Origin: an uncultured Pleomorphomonas sp.
GTDB taxonomy: Bacteria > Pseudomonadota > Alphaproteobacteria > Rhizobiales > Pleomorphomonadaceae
Direction: 5' to 3'
Length of the DNA stretch: 47,992 nucleotides
Assembly (NCBI GenBank): GCA_937868725.1
Contig: CALMMQ010000006.1
Coordinates: 1 to 47,992, forward strand
Positions 36,471 through 45,548 of the stretch are shown piece by piece; position 1 is the stretch's first letter; every line of letters starts with the position of its first letter. The translations under genes were made by a program, and so were the position numbers. Under the pieces are notes generated by a model that made no database searches, was not told the DNA's origin, and saw nothing but the letters and a program-made list of their open reading frames with translations.

Positions 36471-37790
36471 TCAGCGCAGAAGCCGGCTCGCCAGGGCGTG
36501 ATAGAGCCCTTCCTTGCCGAGGAATCGGGCCACGGAGGTCGCAATCAGCGCCGTCAGCATCAGCGGCAGCACCATGCGGCCGCTGGCCGTCATTTCCGCC
36601 ACGATGACGAAGGAGGTAATTGGTGCCTGCAGCACGCCGGAAAGGTAGGCGACCATGCCGATGAGGGCGATGGCGCCGGTTTCGGGCTGGTGCAGCAGAT
36701 GGGCGATATCGAAGCCGATGCCGGCGCCGATGGCCAGCGACGGCGAGAAGATGCCGCCGGGAATGCCCGACAGCGAGGTGGCCAGCGTTGCCACGAACTT
36801 GGCCGGCCCGAACCACAGGCTGGTGGCGGCGGCCGGATCGTGCAGGATGTCGCGCGTCGGGCCGTAGCCGGTGCCGTCGATCGGCGCGCCGGTGAGCCAG
36901 CCGGCCAGTGCAACCAGCAGGCCGAGCACGGCCGCCGTCAGCAGCGGATGCGCCTTGATGAGGCGCCCCACCCGCCCCGGCAGGCCATCGGCGAACAGCA
37001 CCGAGGCACTGGTGAACAGGCCGCCGGCCAAACCGCCGATCACCGCCACGAACGGGACGACGACGATCTGCGTCTTCCACGGCAGGAACAGGTAGGACTG
37101 GCCGAAATAGGTGTAGTCGCCGGTCAACGTCTGGGCGGTGAGACCGGCGAGCACGATGGCGATCAGCACGAGACCGCTGGCCTTGACCTCGAACGAGCGG
37201 CCGAGCTCCTCGATGGCGAAGACGATGCCGGCGAGCGGTGTGTTGAAGGCGGCGGCGACGCCGGCGGCGCCACCGGCCAGCAACAGGCCGGCGCGGCTCA
37301 GGCCGCCAAAGCGTCCGGCCGCCTGCATGATGGCGGCGCCCACCTGCACCGTCGGCCCTTCCCGGCCGAGCGAGCCGCCGCACAGCAGACCGACGAGCAG
37401 CAGCAGCACCTTGCCGACGGCGATGCGCAGCGACACCAGGCGGCGGCGGTCGGCGTCGTCGGTGACGCGGCGGGCGGCGATGACCTGCGGAATGCCGCTC
37501 CCCTGGGCGCCGGGGAAGAAGCGGGTGGCGACCAGGCGGCAGAGCGCGAATCCCACCGGCGTGACGACGAGCCCGGCCCAGGCCGCCCGCGTGAGCAGGC
37601 CGGCATAGGCCGCCTGCGCCGCATCGGCCGCCCAGGCCATCAGCACCGCTATGGCACCGACCATCAGACCGCTGGCCAGCAGCATGGCGCGGCGCTTGCC
37701 TCGCCCCAGTTCGATGCGGGAGAGACGAAGATAGACCTTGGCGGAACGGGACATGAGAACACGGTGCTGGCGGGTGACGGGCGCGGCCAT
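36471..37790 (-). CDS. ClC-type chloride channel/antiporter
   Basis: Voltage-gated-chloride-channel family membrane protein (439 aa) with the full set of selectivity motifs: GSGIP at 97-101, GREGP at 142-146 with the external gating Glu144, and GIFSPSL toward the C-terminus. FAIEEL (191-196) carries a glutamate at the place of the intracellular proton glutamate of E. coli ClC, which suggests a Cl-/H+ exchanger rather than a channel. There is no C-terminal CBS pair. ATG 37790 and ATG 37754 (MSRSAKVYLRL) are both possible and neither has a good ribosome site. Confidence 0.92.
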   Translation of the reverse strand: MAAPVTRQHRVLMSRSAKVYLRLSRIELGRGKRRAMLLASGLMVGAIAVLMAWAADAAQAAYAGLLTRAAWAGLVVTPVGFALCRLVATRFFPGAQGSGIPQVIAARRVTDDADRRRLVSLRIAVGKVLLLLVGLLCGGSLGREGPTVQVGAAIMQAAGRFGGLSRAGLLLAGGAAGVAAAFNTPLAGIVFAIEELGRSFEVKASGLVLIAIVLAGLTAQTLTGDYTYFGQSYLFLPWKTQIVVVPFVAVIGGLAGGLFTSASVLFADGLPGRVGRLIKAHPLLTAAVLGLLVALAGWLTGAPIDGTGYGPTRDILHDPAAATSLWFGPAKFVATLATSLSGIPGGIFSPSLAIGAGIGFDIAHLLHQPETGAIALIGMVAYLSGVLQAPITSFVIVAEMTASGRMVLPLMLTALIATSVARFLGKEGLYHALASRLLR

Positions 37791-37865
37791 GTCGCGCCGA
37801 TGGGCGCACTACTAGGACGCTTACCCGCGCTTCTCAAGCCGAAAAGAACCGGCAAGGTTCGCCGG

Positions 37866-38693
37866 TCAGGCCAGCATGAACGAACGCATCGAGATGGTGC
37901 CGAGGTCGATGCTGTCGTTGAAGAACGTCAGTTCGTCGGCCTTGTCGGCGACGGCCAGCGGATAGAGGACCGGCCACAGGTGGTCGAGCGTCGGGTGGGC
38001 CAGCTGCGTCAGGCGACCGAACTTCTGGGCATCGACGACGGTCTGGTAGTCGCCCTCGCCGATCGCCTTGGCCATCAGCGCATCGAACTCGACGGCCCAG
38101 TCGGGCGCCGGACCGCCGTCCCAGGCGATGGCGCGCAGATTGTGCACCAGATTGCCCGAGGCGACGATCAGCACGCCGCGTTCACGCAACGCCTTGAGTT
38201 CGGCGGCCAGGGCAAAGTGCTCGGCCGGCGACTTGGCGAGATCGAGCGACAGCTGGAACACCGGCACGTCGGCCTTGGGGAACATGTGCATCAGCACGCT
38301 CCAGGTGCCGTGGTCGAGGCCCCACTGGTCGTCGGCGGCGACCTGGCCGGGCGTGGCGCCGGCGATGATGGCCCGGGCGACGTCGGGAGCACCGGGGGCG
38401 GGATACTGGACCTGGTAGAGAGCGCGGGGAAAGCCGCCGAAGTCGTGGATGGTGGCGGGCCGGTCGACGACGTTGACGAGGCTCTTGCCGCGCGTCATCC
38501 AGTGGGCCGAGACGACGAGCACGGCGCTCGGCGCCGGCAGGCTGGCGCCGATGCGGTGCCAGGTGCGGCTGTAGTCGTTGTCGAGGATGGCGTTCATCGG
38601 GCTGCCGTGACCGACGAACAGCGTCGGCAGCCGCGGAGTGGCGGCAAGGCCGGAAAAGGCGGAGGTCAGGGTGGACATGATGGTGTCTTTCAT
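37866..38693 (-). CDS. ygiD: Extradiol ring-cleavage dioxygenase, YgiD (DODA) type
   Basis: Class III extradiol dioxygenase (275 aa) of the 4,5-DOPA dioxygenase-like group. Metal-ligand and active-site histidines appear in LFVGHGSPMNAI, VVSAHWMTRG, WGLDHGTWSVL and LAHPTLDHLWPV. E. coli YgiD opens the ring of L-DOPA; the natural substrate in most bacteria is unknown. A second start at ATG 38678 (MSTLTSAFSG) would give 270 aa. A LacI-type regulator gene lies directly upstream on the same strand, and an operator-like sequence (38791-38800) is found about 100 bp before the start. Confidence 0.9.
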   Translation of the reverse strand: MKDTIMSTLTSAFSGLAATPRLPTLFVGHGSPMNAILDNDYSRTWHRIGASLPAPSAVLVVSAHWMTRGKSLVNVVDRPATIHDFGGFPRALYQVQYPAPGAPDVARAIIAGATPGQVAADDQWGLDHGTWSVLMHMFPKADVPVFQLSLDLAKSPAEHFALAAELKALRERGVLIVASGNLVHNLRAIAWDGGPAPDWAVEFDALMAKAIGEGDYQTVVDAQKFGRLTQLAHPTLDHLWPVLYPLAVADKADELTFFNDSIDLGTISMRSFMLA

Positions 38694-38790
38694 GAAGCAG
38701 CGCCGGCGGATCGGGGAGACGGATCGGTTTCCGGCCTTGTCGGCTTCAAACTAAGTTTTCACCTCTCACGCAACAAGCGGGCGTCTGTCT

Positions 38791-38800
38791 ACAACATTGT
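38791..38800. promoter_or_regulatory. Degenerate LacI-type operator upstream of ygiD
   Basis: ACAACATTGT matches the core ACAACGTTGT of the two perfect operators at 39878-39927 at 9 of 10 positions. It overlaps a larger imperfect inverted repeat, CATTGTTCC/GGAAACAATG. It may be a third, weaker site. Confidence 0.35.
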
Positions 38801-38824
38801 TCCTTGTACGGAAACAATGGCGGA

Positions 38825-39850
38825 TCAACCAATGGCCCGGCAGGACTGACGCTCGATCAGCGGACAGGGCACCAACTGGCTGAGCGGCGTAGCGGCGTTC
38901 TCGGTGTTGCGGGCAATGGCGGCCAGCGTTTCCACGGCGATGCGGCCGATGTCAAAATAGGGCAGCGCCACAGAAGTAAGGCGCGGATGCAGCGTCTCGG
39001 TGATGATCGACATGTCGTCGAAACCAATGATCGACAGGTCGTCGGGCACCGCCAGGCCGAGCGTGGCGGCGGCGGCGTAGACCTGCATGGCGACGCGGTC
39101 GTTGCCGCAGATCATCGCCGTCGGCCGGTCGGTGGCCGACAGCAGCCTGAGGGCGGCGTCATAGGCGACGAGTGCCTCGCTCATGACCGGCCCGACGAAG
39201 CCGGGCACCTCGAAGGCGGGATCGAAGCTGAGGCCGCCCTCGGCGAAGGCGGCGCGATGGCCGGCACCGCGCAAGGCCGTGGCCCGGATGGCCGGGTTCA
39301 GCGAAACGATGCCGATGCGGCGGTGACCGCGTTCGATGAGGTAGCGCGCCTGGGTGTAGCCGCCGCCCTCGTCGTCGGGCACGATCGATGGCCGGTCGCG
39401 ACGGGGCGAATAGCAGTTGGCCAGCACCAGCGGCCGCTCGAAGTCGGTGCCGGTGAGGTCGACCGGCCGGTGGTGCACGGTAGCGTAGATGACACCGGCC
39501 ACCTTGTGGGCCTGGAAGACGTTCCAGTATTCCCGCTCGGTGGCCGCGTCGCCCTCGGTGTTGCCGATCAGCATGGTCTGCGCCCGCTCGCGCAGCGCCG
39601 ACTGGGTACCACGCACGAGGTCGACCGAATACGGCGTCGTCGCAACCACGTCGGTCATCAGCCCCACCACCGAGGATGTGGTGGTGCGCATCATGCGGGC
39701 GGCATAGTCGGGTACGTAGTTGAGGCGGCGGATGGCGTCCTGCACCAGCTCGCGCGTCGCCGCCTGCACCGCCGGATCGTCATTGACGACGCGAGAGACG
39801 GTCTTGGGCGACAGGCCGACGGCCTTGGCGACGTCCTTGAGCGTGACCAT
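38825..39850 (-). CDS. LacI-family transcriptional regulator
   Basis: A 341-residue repressor. The N-terminal helix-turn-helix and hinge are MVTLKDVAKAVGLSPKTVSRVVND and RRLNYVPDYAARMMR; the periplasmic-binding-protein-like sensor domain covers about residues 60-335 (VIYATVHHRPVDL, GHRRIGIVSL, MICGNDRVAMQVY, DLSIIGFDDM, RLTSVALPYFDIGR). This is the usual layout for sugar-responsive regulators. ATG 39850 is chosen because GGGGAGGGG precedes it. Two perfect palindromes stand 28-77 bp upstream, so it very probably represses itself. The inducer is not deducible; xylB (28086) and ygiD are possible but unproven targets. Confidence 0.92.
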   Translation of the reverse strand: MVTLKDVAKAVGLSPKTVSRVVNDDPAVQAATRELVQDAIRRLNYVPDYAARMMRTTTSSVVGLMTDVVATTPYSVDLVRGTQSALRERAQTMLIGNTEGDAATEREYWNVFQAHKVAGVIYATVHHRPVDLTGTDFERPLVLANCYSPRRDRPSIVPDDEGGGYTQARYLIERGHRRIGIVSLNPAIRATALRGAGHRAAFAEGGLSFDPAFEVPGFVGPVMSEALVAYDAALRLLSATDRPTAMICGNDRVAMQVYAAAATLGLAVPDDLSIIGFDDMSIITETLHPRLTSVALPYFDIGRIAVETLAAIARNTENAATPLSQLVPCPLIERQSCRAIG

Positions 39851-39877
39851 CGTGACCCCTCCCCTTGATTTCCAGCC

Positions 39878-39927
39878 TGACAACGTTGTCAAGAAGGAAG
39901 TTTAGTGCCTGAATGACAACGTTGTCA
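39878..39927. promoter_or_regulatory. Twin perfect LacI-type operators
   Basis: TGACAACGTTGTCA, a perfect 14-bp palindrome with the central CG of LacI/GalR operators, occurs at 39878-39891 and again at 39914-39927, 36 bp apart. They lie between the regulator start (39850) and the end of era (40048), so they sit over the regulator's own promoter. Confidence 0.85.
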
Positions 39928-40047
39928 AGCCCTGTCGACCAAACCGGCCCGGCACGGTTGGCGTGAGGCCGTCCCAGGCGGCGGCAAGAGCGCCCTGCCC
40001 TTGCCTGTCCGCATCAGTTCATCGGACGGCCGTTTGCCGGACGGCGG

Positions 40048-40971
40048 TTATTTGCGCGGATATTCGAGGCCCATTTCGCGGAAGCGCTCGGGATCATCGG
40101 CCCAGTTCTCGCGCACCTTGACGAAGATGAACAGGTGGACGGGCCGCTCGATGATGCCGGAAATCTCCTGGCGCGCCGCCATGGAGATGGCCTTGACGGT
40201 CTGGCCGTCCTTGCCCAGCACGATCTTCTTCTGGCTCTCGCGCTCGACGAAAATGATCTGCTCGATGCGGGCCGATCCGTCCTTCATGTCCTTCCACTGT
40301 TCGGTTTCGACGGTGGAGGAATACGGCAGTTCGTCGTGCAGGCGCAGGAACAGCTTCTCGCGGGTAATTTCGGCCGCCAGCATGCGCATCGGCAGGTCGG
40401 AAATCTGGTCTTCCGGGTAGAGCCAGGGGCCTTCCGGCACGGCCTTGCCGAAATGGTCGAGCAGGTCGGCGACGCCCGAACCGTTGAGCGCCGACACCAT
40501 GAACGTCGCCTCGAAGCGGATGCGGGCGTTGAGGTCGGCGGCCAGCGCCAGCAGGCTGTCGCGCTTCACCGTGTCGACCTTGTTGAGGATCAGCACCTTG
40601 GGATGGCGGATGTCGGCGAGGCGCTCGACGATGGCCGCCACCTCGGCGTCGATGCCGCGCTTGGCGTCGATCAGCAGGCCGACGATGTCGGCGTCGGCGG
40701 CGCCGCCCCAGGCGGTGTCGACCATGGCGCGGTCGAGCCGGCGCTTGGGCTGGAAGATACCGGGGGTGTCGACAAAGATCACCTGGGCGACACCGGCCAT
40801 GGCGATGCCACGCATGATGGCGCGCGTCGTCTGCACCTTGTGGCTGACGATGGACACCTTGGCGCCGACGAGCTGGTTGAGCAGCGTCGACTTGCCGGCG
40901 TTGGGCGCACCGATCAGCGCCACGAACCCGGCCCTGGTCGGCGTCTCGGCCGCTTGCGTTTCTTCGGTCAT
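40048..40971 (-). CDS. era: GTPase Era
   Basis: Ribosome-assembly GTPase (307 aa) that binds the 3' end of 16S rRNA. G-domain: G1 GAPNAGKST at 21-29, effector region TTRAIMRGI, G3 DTPGIF, G4 NKVD. The C-terminal KH domain contains EQIIFVERESQKKIVLGKDGQTVK (core KKIVLGKDGQTVK), the RNA-binding GxxG being GKDG. ATG 40971 follows GGAGAG; the open frame to 41007 is unnecessary. It is the last gene seen of the cluster rsh-acpS-lepB-rnc-era; the usual next gene recO is not here. Confidence 0.96.
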   Translation of the reverse strand: MTEETQAAETPTRAGFVALIGAPNAGKSTLLNQLVGAKVSIVSHKVQTTRAIMRGIAMAGVAQVIFVDTPGIFQPKRRLDRAMVDTAWGGAADADIVGLLIDAKRGIDAEVAAIVERLADIRHPKVLILNKVDTVKRDSLLALAADLNARIRFEATFMVSALNGSGVADLLDHFGKAVPEGPWLYPEDQISDLPMRMLAAEITREKLFLRLHDELPYSSTVETEQWKDMKDGSARIEQIIFVERESQKKIVLGKDGQTVKAISMAARQEISGIIERPVHLFIFVKVRENWADDPERFREMGLEYPRK

Positions 40972-41055
40972 CGTCTCTCTCCGAGGCGGTTGTTGGGGCT
41001 GGGCCACGGCGGCCCGGAATTCAAGCTGCGGGACGATCGCCGCGGCACCGGCAGG

Positions 41056-41760
41056 TCAGCCGGCCTCGCCTTCGACCGCCGACAGGGCATGGGTGGCGGC
41101 GGCCTGCTCGGCCTCGCGCTTCGACTTGCCCTGCCCTTCGCCGACCATGCGATCGTCGATGCGCACGCCGACGCGGAACTGCGGCGCGTGGTCGGGGCCG
41201 CTGCGCTCCAGCAGCTCGTAGGCGGGCAGCGCGTGGCCGCGTCCCTGGGCCCATTCCTGCAGCAGCGTCTTGGGGTCGCGCAAGGGGCCGGTGAGCTGGT
41301 TCATGCGCGGCCGCCAGTTAGCCTCGACGAAAACTCGCGCCGCCTCGAACCCACCATCAAGGAAGATGGCGGCGATCACCGCCTCGGCGACGTCGCCGAG
41401 AATGGCTTCCTTGCGCCGGCCGCCGGACTGGCGCTCGCCAGTGCCGAGGCGCAGCATCGAGCCGAGATCGAGCGCCAGAGCCACTTCGGCGCAGGTCTCG
41501 CGCCGCACCAGCTGATTGAGGCGGCGGGCGAGATCGCCCTCCTCCTCGCGCGGATAGGCGGCAAACAGCATGTCAGCCACCACCAGCGCCAGCACGCGGT
41601 CGCCGAGGAACTCGTGACGCTGATAGCTCTCGTGCGCCACCTGGTCGCCGGGCACGGCGCTGCGATGGGTCAAGGCCCGGACGAGGCCGGAACGGTTCTT
41701 GAAACGGTACTGGAGGCGTTCTTCGAGCGCGTCCAGCCCCTCTTCGTAATGGGCGGACAT
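41056..41760 (-). CDS. rnc: Ribonuclease III
   Basis: Double-stranded-RNA endonuclease (234 aa) for rRNA and mRNA processing. The catalytic signature is at 47-57, HEFLGDRVLALV, with Glu50 and Asp54, and the second acidic set is in ILGDVAEAVIAAIFLDGG. The C-terminal double-stranded RNA-binding domain covers about 160-230, ending GKSKREAEQAAATHAL. The signature begins YQRHEFLGDR instead of the more common NERLEFLGDR, a conservative variation. Only 4 bp separate it from the lepB stop, which implies coupled translation, and 84 bp follow before era. Confidence 0.96.
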   Translation of the reverse strand: MSAHYEEGLDALEERLQYRFKNRSGLVRALTHRSAVPGDQVAHESYQRHEFLGDRVLALVVADMLFAAYPREEEGDLARRLNQLVRRETCAEVALALDLGSMLRLGTGERQSGGRRKEAILGDVAEAVIAAIFLDGGFEAARVFVEANWRPRMNQLTGPLRDPKTLLQEWAQGRGHALPAYELLERSGPDHAPQFRVGVRIDDRMVGEGQGKSKREAEQAAATHALSAVEGEAG

Positions 41761-41764
41761 GGTA

Positions 41765-42520
41765 TCAGTTCAGCAGCGTGGCGATGCGGTCCCAACGGAC
41801 GGTCCAGGGCCAGGTCCAGATCATCCACGGCTTGGCGTTCTCGTTCATCGAGAAGAAGATCACCTGCGCCTTGCCGACCAGATGGTCGAACGGCACGTAG
41901 CCGACGCCGGAGCCGTCGATGCGGCTGTCGGCGGAGTTGTCGCGGTTGTCGCCCATCATGAAGTAATGGCCGGGCGGCACCTCGAACTCGCGGGTGTCAT
42001 CGCCGGCGGTGGTGCCCATGTCGAGGGTGTCGTAGCTGATGCCGTTGGGCAGCGTCTCGCGATAGATCTGGGCCTTGATGTTGGTGCCGAACGGACCGGT
42101 TTCGGTGTAGTCACCGGTCAGCTCGCGCTTGACGGCGACGCCGTTGATGTAGAGCACGCCGCCCTTCATCTGCACCCGGTCGCCGGGCAGGCCGATGACG
42201 CGCTTGATGTAGTCGGTGGAGTGGTCAGCCGGCAGCTTGAACACGACGATGTCGCCCGCCTTGGGAGCGCTCGCCCACAGCCGGCCCTCGAACGGACCGA
42301 GGCCGAAGGGGAAGGAGTACTTGCTGTAGCCGTAGGAGTATTTCGAGACGAACAGATAGTCCCCGACCAGCAGGGTGTGCATCATCGATCCCGACGGGAT
42401 CGAGAACGGCTGGAACAGGAAGGTCCGCACCACGAGGGCCAGAAGAAGCGCTTCGACAACCACCTTGATCGTCTCCCAAAAGCCGTCCTTCGTTCGGGCG
42501 TTCTGATCTGTCACGGACAT
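41765..42520 (-). CDS. lepB: Signal peptidase I
   Basis: Membrane-bound serine protease (251 aa) that removes signal peptides from exported proteins. One N-terminal membrane helix (VVVEALLLALVVRTFLF) is followed by box B SIPSGSMMHTL with nucleophile Ser45 and box D DYIKRVIGLPGDRV with general base Lys106, and by GHYFMMGDNRDNSADSR (box E). ATG 42520 (MSVTDQNARTK) has AGAGG upstream; the frame is open further to 42625 without need. It is in the block between acpS and rnc. A 139-bp gap precedes it. Confidence 0.96.
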   Translation of the reverse strand: MSVTDQNARTKDGFWETIKVVVEALLLALVVRTFLFQPFSIPSGSMMHTLLVGDYLFVSKYSYGYSKYSFPFGLGPFEGRLWASAPKAGDIVVFKLPADHSTDYIKRVIGLPGDRVQMKGGVLYINGVAVKRELTGDYTETGPFGTNIKAQIYRETLPNGISYDTLDMGTTAGDDTREFEVPPGHYFMMGDNRDNSADSRIDGSGVGYVPFDHLVGKAQVIFFSMNENAKPWMIWTWPWTVRWDRIATLLN

Positions 42521-42659
42521 TCGGCGACCTCTGGCTCCCTGAATTTGATGATGACCAACCGACCAGCCGGAGCATGGGCAAGGGGCGGAAGCGGACCTTT
42601 TACCGGTTCGCCGAGCATGGAGCAACGGCAGCGGAGAAAAACAGCCGAAATATGGCGCC

Positions 42660-43088
42660 TCAGGCGGAATCCGTCGGCCGTTCCGGCCAGCCTTCTGGCC
42701 AGGCGGAAATGACGACGAAGGCCTGGGCCAGCGGATAGTCGTCGGTGATGGTGAGATCGATGCGCGGCACGAATCCCTTCGGCGTCAGGCGGGCGAGGCG
42801 TTCGGCCGCCGATCCTTCGAGATGCAGCGTCGGCTGGCCGGTCGGCAGGTTGACGACCCCCATCTCGCGCCAGTTGACGCCCATACGGATGCCGGTGCCG
42901 AGGGCCTTGGAACAGGCCTCCTTGGCGGCGAAGCGCTTGGCGTAGGAGGCGGCGCGCTCGTGGCGCTTGTCCGAGCGCTGGCGTTCGATGTCGGTGAACA
43001 CGCGCTTGACGAAGCGTTCGCCGAAACGCTCCAGCGTCTTTTCGACCCGCCTGATGTCGATGAGATCGGTGCCGATGCCGATGATCAT
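42660..43088 (-). CDS. acpS: Holo-[acyl-carrier-protein] synthase
   Basis: Transfers 4'-phosphopantetheine from CoA to apo-acyl carrier protein, needed for fatty-acid synthesis. At 142 aa it is slightly longer than E. coli AcpS (126). Metal and CoA residues are in [16 protein letters not shown] (Asp8) and [15 protein letters not shown] (Glu57), and the substrate loop is [17 protein letters not shown]-terminal tail, [13 protein letters not shown], adds to the usual length. It starts 15 bp after the rsh stop. Confidence 0.95.
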   Translation of the reverse strand: MIIGIGTDLIDIRRVEKTLERFGERFVKRVFTDIERQRSDKRHERAASYAKRFAAKEACSKALGTGIRMGVNWREMGVVNLPTGQPTLHLEGSAAERLARLTPKGFVPRIDLTITDDYPLAQAFVVISAWPEGWPERPTDSA

Positions 43089-43103
43089 GCCCTGCCCTCC
43101 GGC

Positions 43104-45311
43104 TCAGCCGTTGATGCGCTCGACCTTGCTGACGTTGGTCTGCAGGCCGACGCGATCGATGATCGACACCAGATGCTTGATGTCCCACACTTCCAGATCG
43201 ACGACGATCTCGTGGAAGTCCGGCGTCCGGCGTGCCATGCGGATGTTGTCGATGTTGCCATCGGTGTCGGAGATGGCCTGGGCGATGCGCGCCAGCGAAC
43301 CCGGCTCGTTGCGCGACTGGATGGCGATCTGGGCCGGAAAGCGCATCGGCGTCTTGCTGTCGATGTCCCAGCGCACGTCCAGCCACAGGTCGCGCTTGCC
43401 CTCGTACTGGGCCAGTGCCGGCGACTGGATGGGGAAGATGGTGATGGACTTGCCCTCGTCGGTGAGGATGCCGACGATGCGGTCGCCCGGCACGGCGCCG
43501 CCGTCGCGGGCGAAGTGCACCGGCAAGTCGCTGGCGATCGACCGGATCGGCAGGTCGAAATGGGCGTTCTCGACGGAATCGGCGTGGAACTTGACGGCCG
43601 CCTGGGCGGCGAAGGAGTACCAGCCGGCTTCCGACAGCGCTTCGCGGCCGGCGCTGCGCTCTTCCTTGAAGTCGGGATAGGCGGCCTTCAGCACGTTGGT
43701 CGAGGGAATTTCCGACCGGCCGACGGCGGCCAGCAGGTCGGGCACCGAGGGCTGCGACAGGCGCGGCAGCGCCCGCTCGAGGATCTGGTCGGAGAACTCG
43801 CGGTGCTCGTTGGCGAACACGGTGGTCAGGATCTGGCGGCCGAGGTCGGCGAGCTGGGCGCGGGCCGCTTCGCGCGTGGCGCGGCGGATGGCGGCGCGGG
43901 CCTTGCCGGTGACGGCGATCTGCTCCCAGGCCGGCTGCGTCACGGCGAGCTTGGCGCGGATGATCTCCACCTCGTCGCCGTTGCGGAGCTCGGAGGTGAG
44001 CGGCATGATGGCGCCGTTGATCTTGCAGCCGACGCAGGTGTTGCCGACGTTGGTGTGGACGGCGTAGGCGAAGTCGATGGGCGTCGCCCGGCGTGGCAGG
44101 GTGATCAGCAGCCCCTTGGGCGTGAAGCAGAACACCTGATCCTGGAACAGTTCGAGCTTGGTGTTCTCGAGGAACTCTTCCGGGCTGGCGCCCTCGCTCA
44201 GCGCCTCGATGGTCTGGCGCAGCCAGGCGTAGGTCAGCGAATCCTCGGACAGTTTGGGCGTGGCGCCGTTCTCGCCGAGCTTGTCCTTGTAGAGCGTGTG
44301 GGCGGCGACGCCGTATTCGGCGATCTGCTGCATGTCGTGGGTGCGGAACTGCAGCTCGACGCGCTGGGTGTGCGGCCCGATGACGGTGGTGTGCAGCGAC
44401 TGGTAGCCGTTGGGCTTGGGCGTCGAGATGTAGTCCTTGAACCGGCCGGGCACCGAGCTCCACAGCTGGTGCACGACGCCGAGCGCGCGGTAGCAGGTGT
44501 CGACGTCGTCGAGGATGACGCGGAAGCCGTAGATGTCGGACAGCTGCTCGAAGCCGAGGTTCTTGCTGACCATCTTGTTGTAGATCGAATACGGCTGCTT
44601 GCGCCGACCGCGGACCACGGCGGCGATGCCGCGCTGCTTCAGCGCCTCCGACAGCTCGCTTTCGATGTCGGAAATCAGCGTCCGGTTCTTTTCCTGCAGT
44701 TCCTCGAGCCGCGCCTGGATGGAGCTGCAGGCTTCCGGATGCAGCGTCTTGAAGGACAGATGCTCGAGTTCCTCGCGCATGTCCTGCATGCCCATGCGGC
44801 CGGCCAGCGGCGCATAGATCTCCATCGTCTCTTCGGCGATGCGCTGCCACTTGTGCTGCGGCGCGTAGTGCAGCGTGCGCATGTTGTGCAGGCGGTCGGC
44901 GAGCTTGACCAGCAGCACGCGCAGGTCCTCGGCGATGGCCAGCAGCAGCTTGCGCAGGTTTTCCGCCTGCTCGGTCTTCTTGGAAACGAGATCGAGCTTG
45001 CGCAGCTTGGTCAGGCCTTCGACCAGCGCGCCGATCTCCGAGCCGAACAACTGATCGATCTCGGCGCGGGTGGCGTCGGTGTCCTCGATGGTGTCGTGCA
45101 GCAGGGCGATGACGATGGTAGTGTCGTCGGCGTTGAGCTCGGTCAGGATGGCGGCGACTTCGAGCGGATGGGAGAAGTACGGGTCGCCGGAAGCGCGCTT
45201 CTGCAAGCCGTGCTTCTGCATGGCGTAGACGTAGGCGCGGTTGAGCAGAGCCTCGTCGCAGTTGGGGTTGTAGCGCTGCACCCTTTCGACCAGCTCGTAC
45301 TGCCGCATCAT
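43104..45311 (-). CDS. rsh: Bifunctional (p)ppGpp synthetase/hydrolase (RSH)
   Basis: Rel/SpoT homologue (735 aa), the single RSH typical of rhizobia, which makes and degrades the stringent-response alarmone. HD hydrolase domain: His48 in YFSHPLEVA, LLHDTIEDTDA with His72-Asp73, and KLADRLHNMRT. Synthetase domain about 235-340: RRKQPYSIYNKM, DIYGFRVILDDVDTCY, DYISTPKPNGYQSLHTTV, VELQFRT. The TGS domain is at about 395-455 (FCFTPKGLL, DFAYAVHTNVG) and a C-terminal ACT domain follows (about 660-735, NEPGSLARIAQAISD). Both catalytic sites look intact. ATG 45311 or the next codon ATG 45308 may be used. Confidence 0.96.
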   Translation of the reverse strand: MMRQYELVERVQRYNPNCDEALLNRAYVYAMQKHGLQKRASGDPYFSHPLEVAAILTELNADDTTIVIALLHDTIEDTDATRAEIDQLFGSEIGALVEGLTKLRKLDLVSKKTEQAENLRKLLLAIAEDLRVLLVKLADRLHNMRTLHYAPQHKWQRIAEETMEIYAPLAGRMGMQDMREELEHLSFKTLHPEACSSIQARLEELQEKNRTLISDIESELSEALKQRGIAAVVRGRRKQPYSIYNKMVSKNLGFEQLSDIYGFRVILDDVDTCYRALGVVHQLWSSVPGRFKDYISTPKPNGYQSLHTTVIGPHTQRVELQFRTHDMQQIAEYGVAAHTLYKDKLGENGATPKLSEDSLTYAWLRQTIEALSEGASPEEFLENTKLELFQDQVFCFTPKGLLITLPRRATPIDFAYAVHTNVGNTCVGCKINGAIMPLTSELRNGDEVEIIRAKLAVTQPAWEQIAVTGKARAAIRRATREAARAQLADLGRQILTTVFANEHREFSDQILERALPRLSQPSVPDLLAAVGRSEIPSTNVLKAAYPDFKEERSAGREALSEAGWYSFAAQAAVKFHADSVENAHFDLPIRSIASDLPVHFARDGGAVPGDRIVGILTDEGKSITIFPIQSPALAQYEGKRDLWLDVRWDIDSKTPMRFPAQIAIQSRNEPGSLARIAQAISDTDGNIDNIRMARRTPDFHEIVVDLEVWDIKHLVSIIDRVGLQTNVSKVERING

Positions 45312-45497
45312 TTGGAGATGACCTGACTTTCCTTGTCCATGCCTGGTCGCGGAGCCGTGCTCGCAGGCCTGCCGCATCGGGTTTTGCGCCCCGAACAGCT
45401 GGCGTTCCGGACGATTCAGCGGCTCTGCCGGCAGATGGATCGTCTACAAAAACCAGCTTTGATTCAAGTAAATAGTTGGCGTCAGCCAAAATGCAAC

Positions 45498-45520
45498 GGG
45501 CGGACCCAAGGTCCGCCCGA
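45498..45520 (-). terminator. Terminator of rpoZ
   Basis: CGGGCGGACC (45498-45507), loop CAA, GGTCCGCCCG (45511-45520): a 10-bp stem. On the minus strand TTGCATTTTGG follows, a loose U-tract. It separates rpoZ from rsh, which probably has its own promoter in the following 190 bp. Confidence 0.65.
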
Positions 45521-45548
45521 CAGCTTGATCAACAATGCCCGCCGAGGC

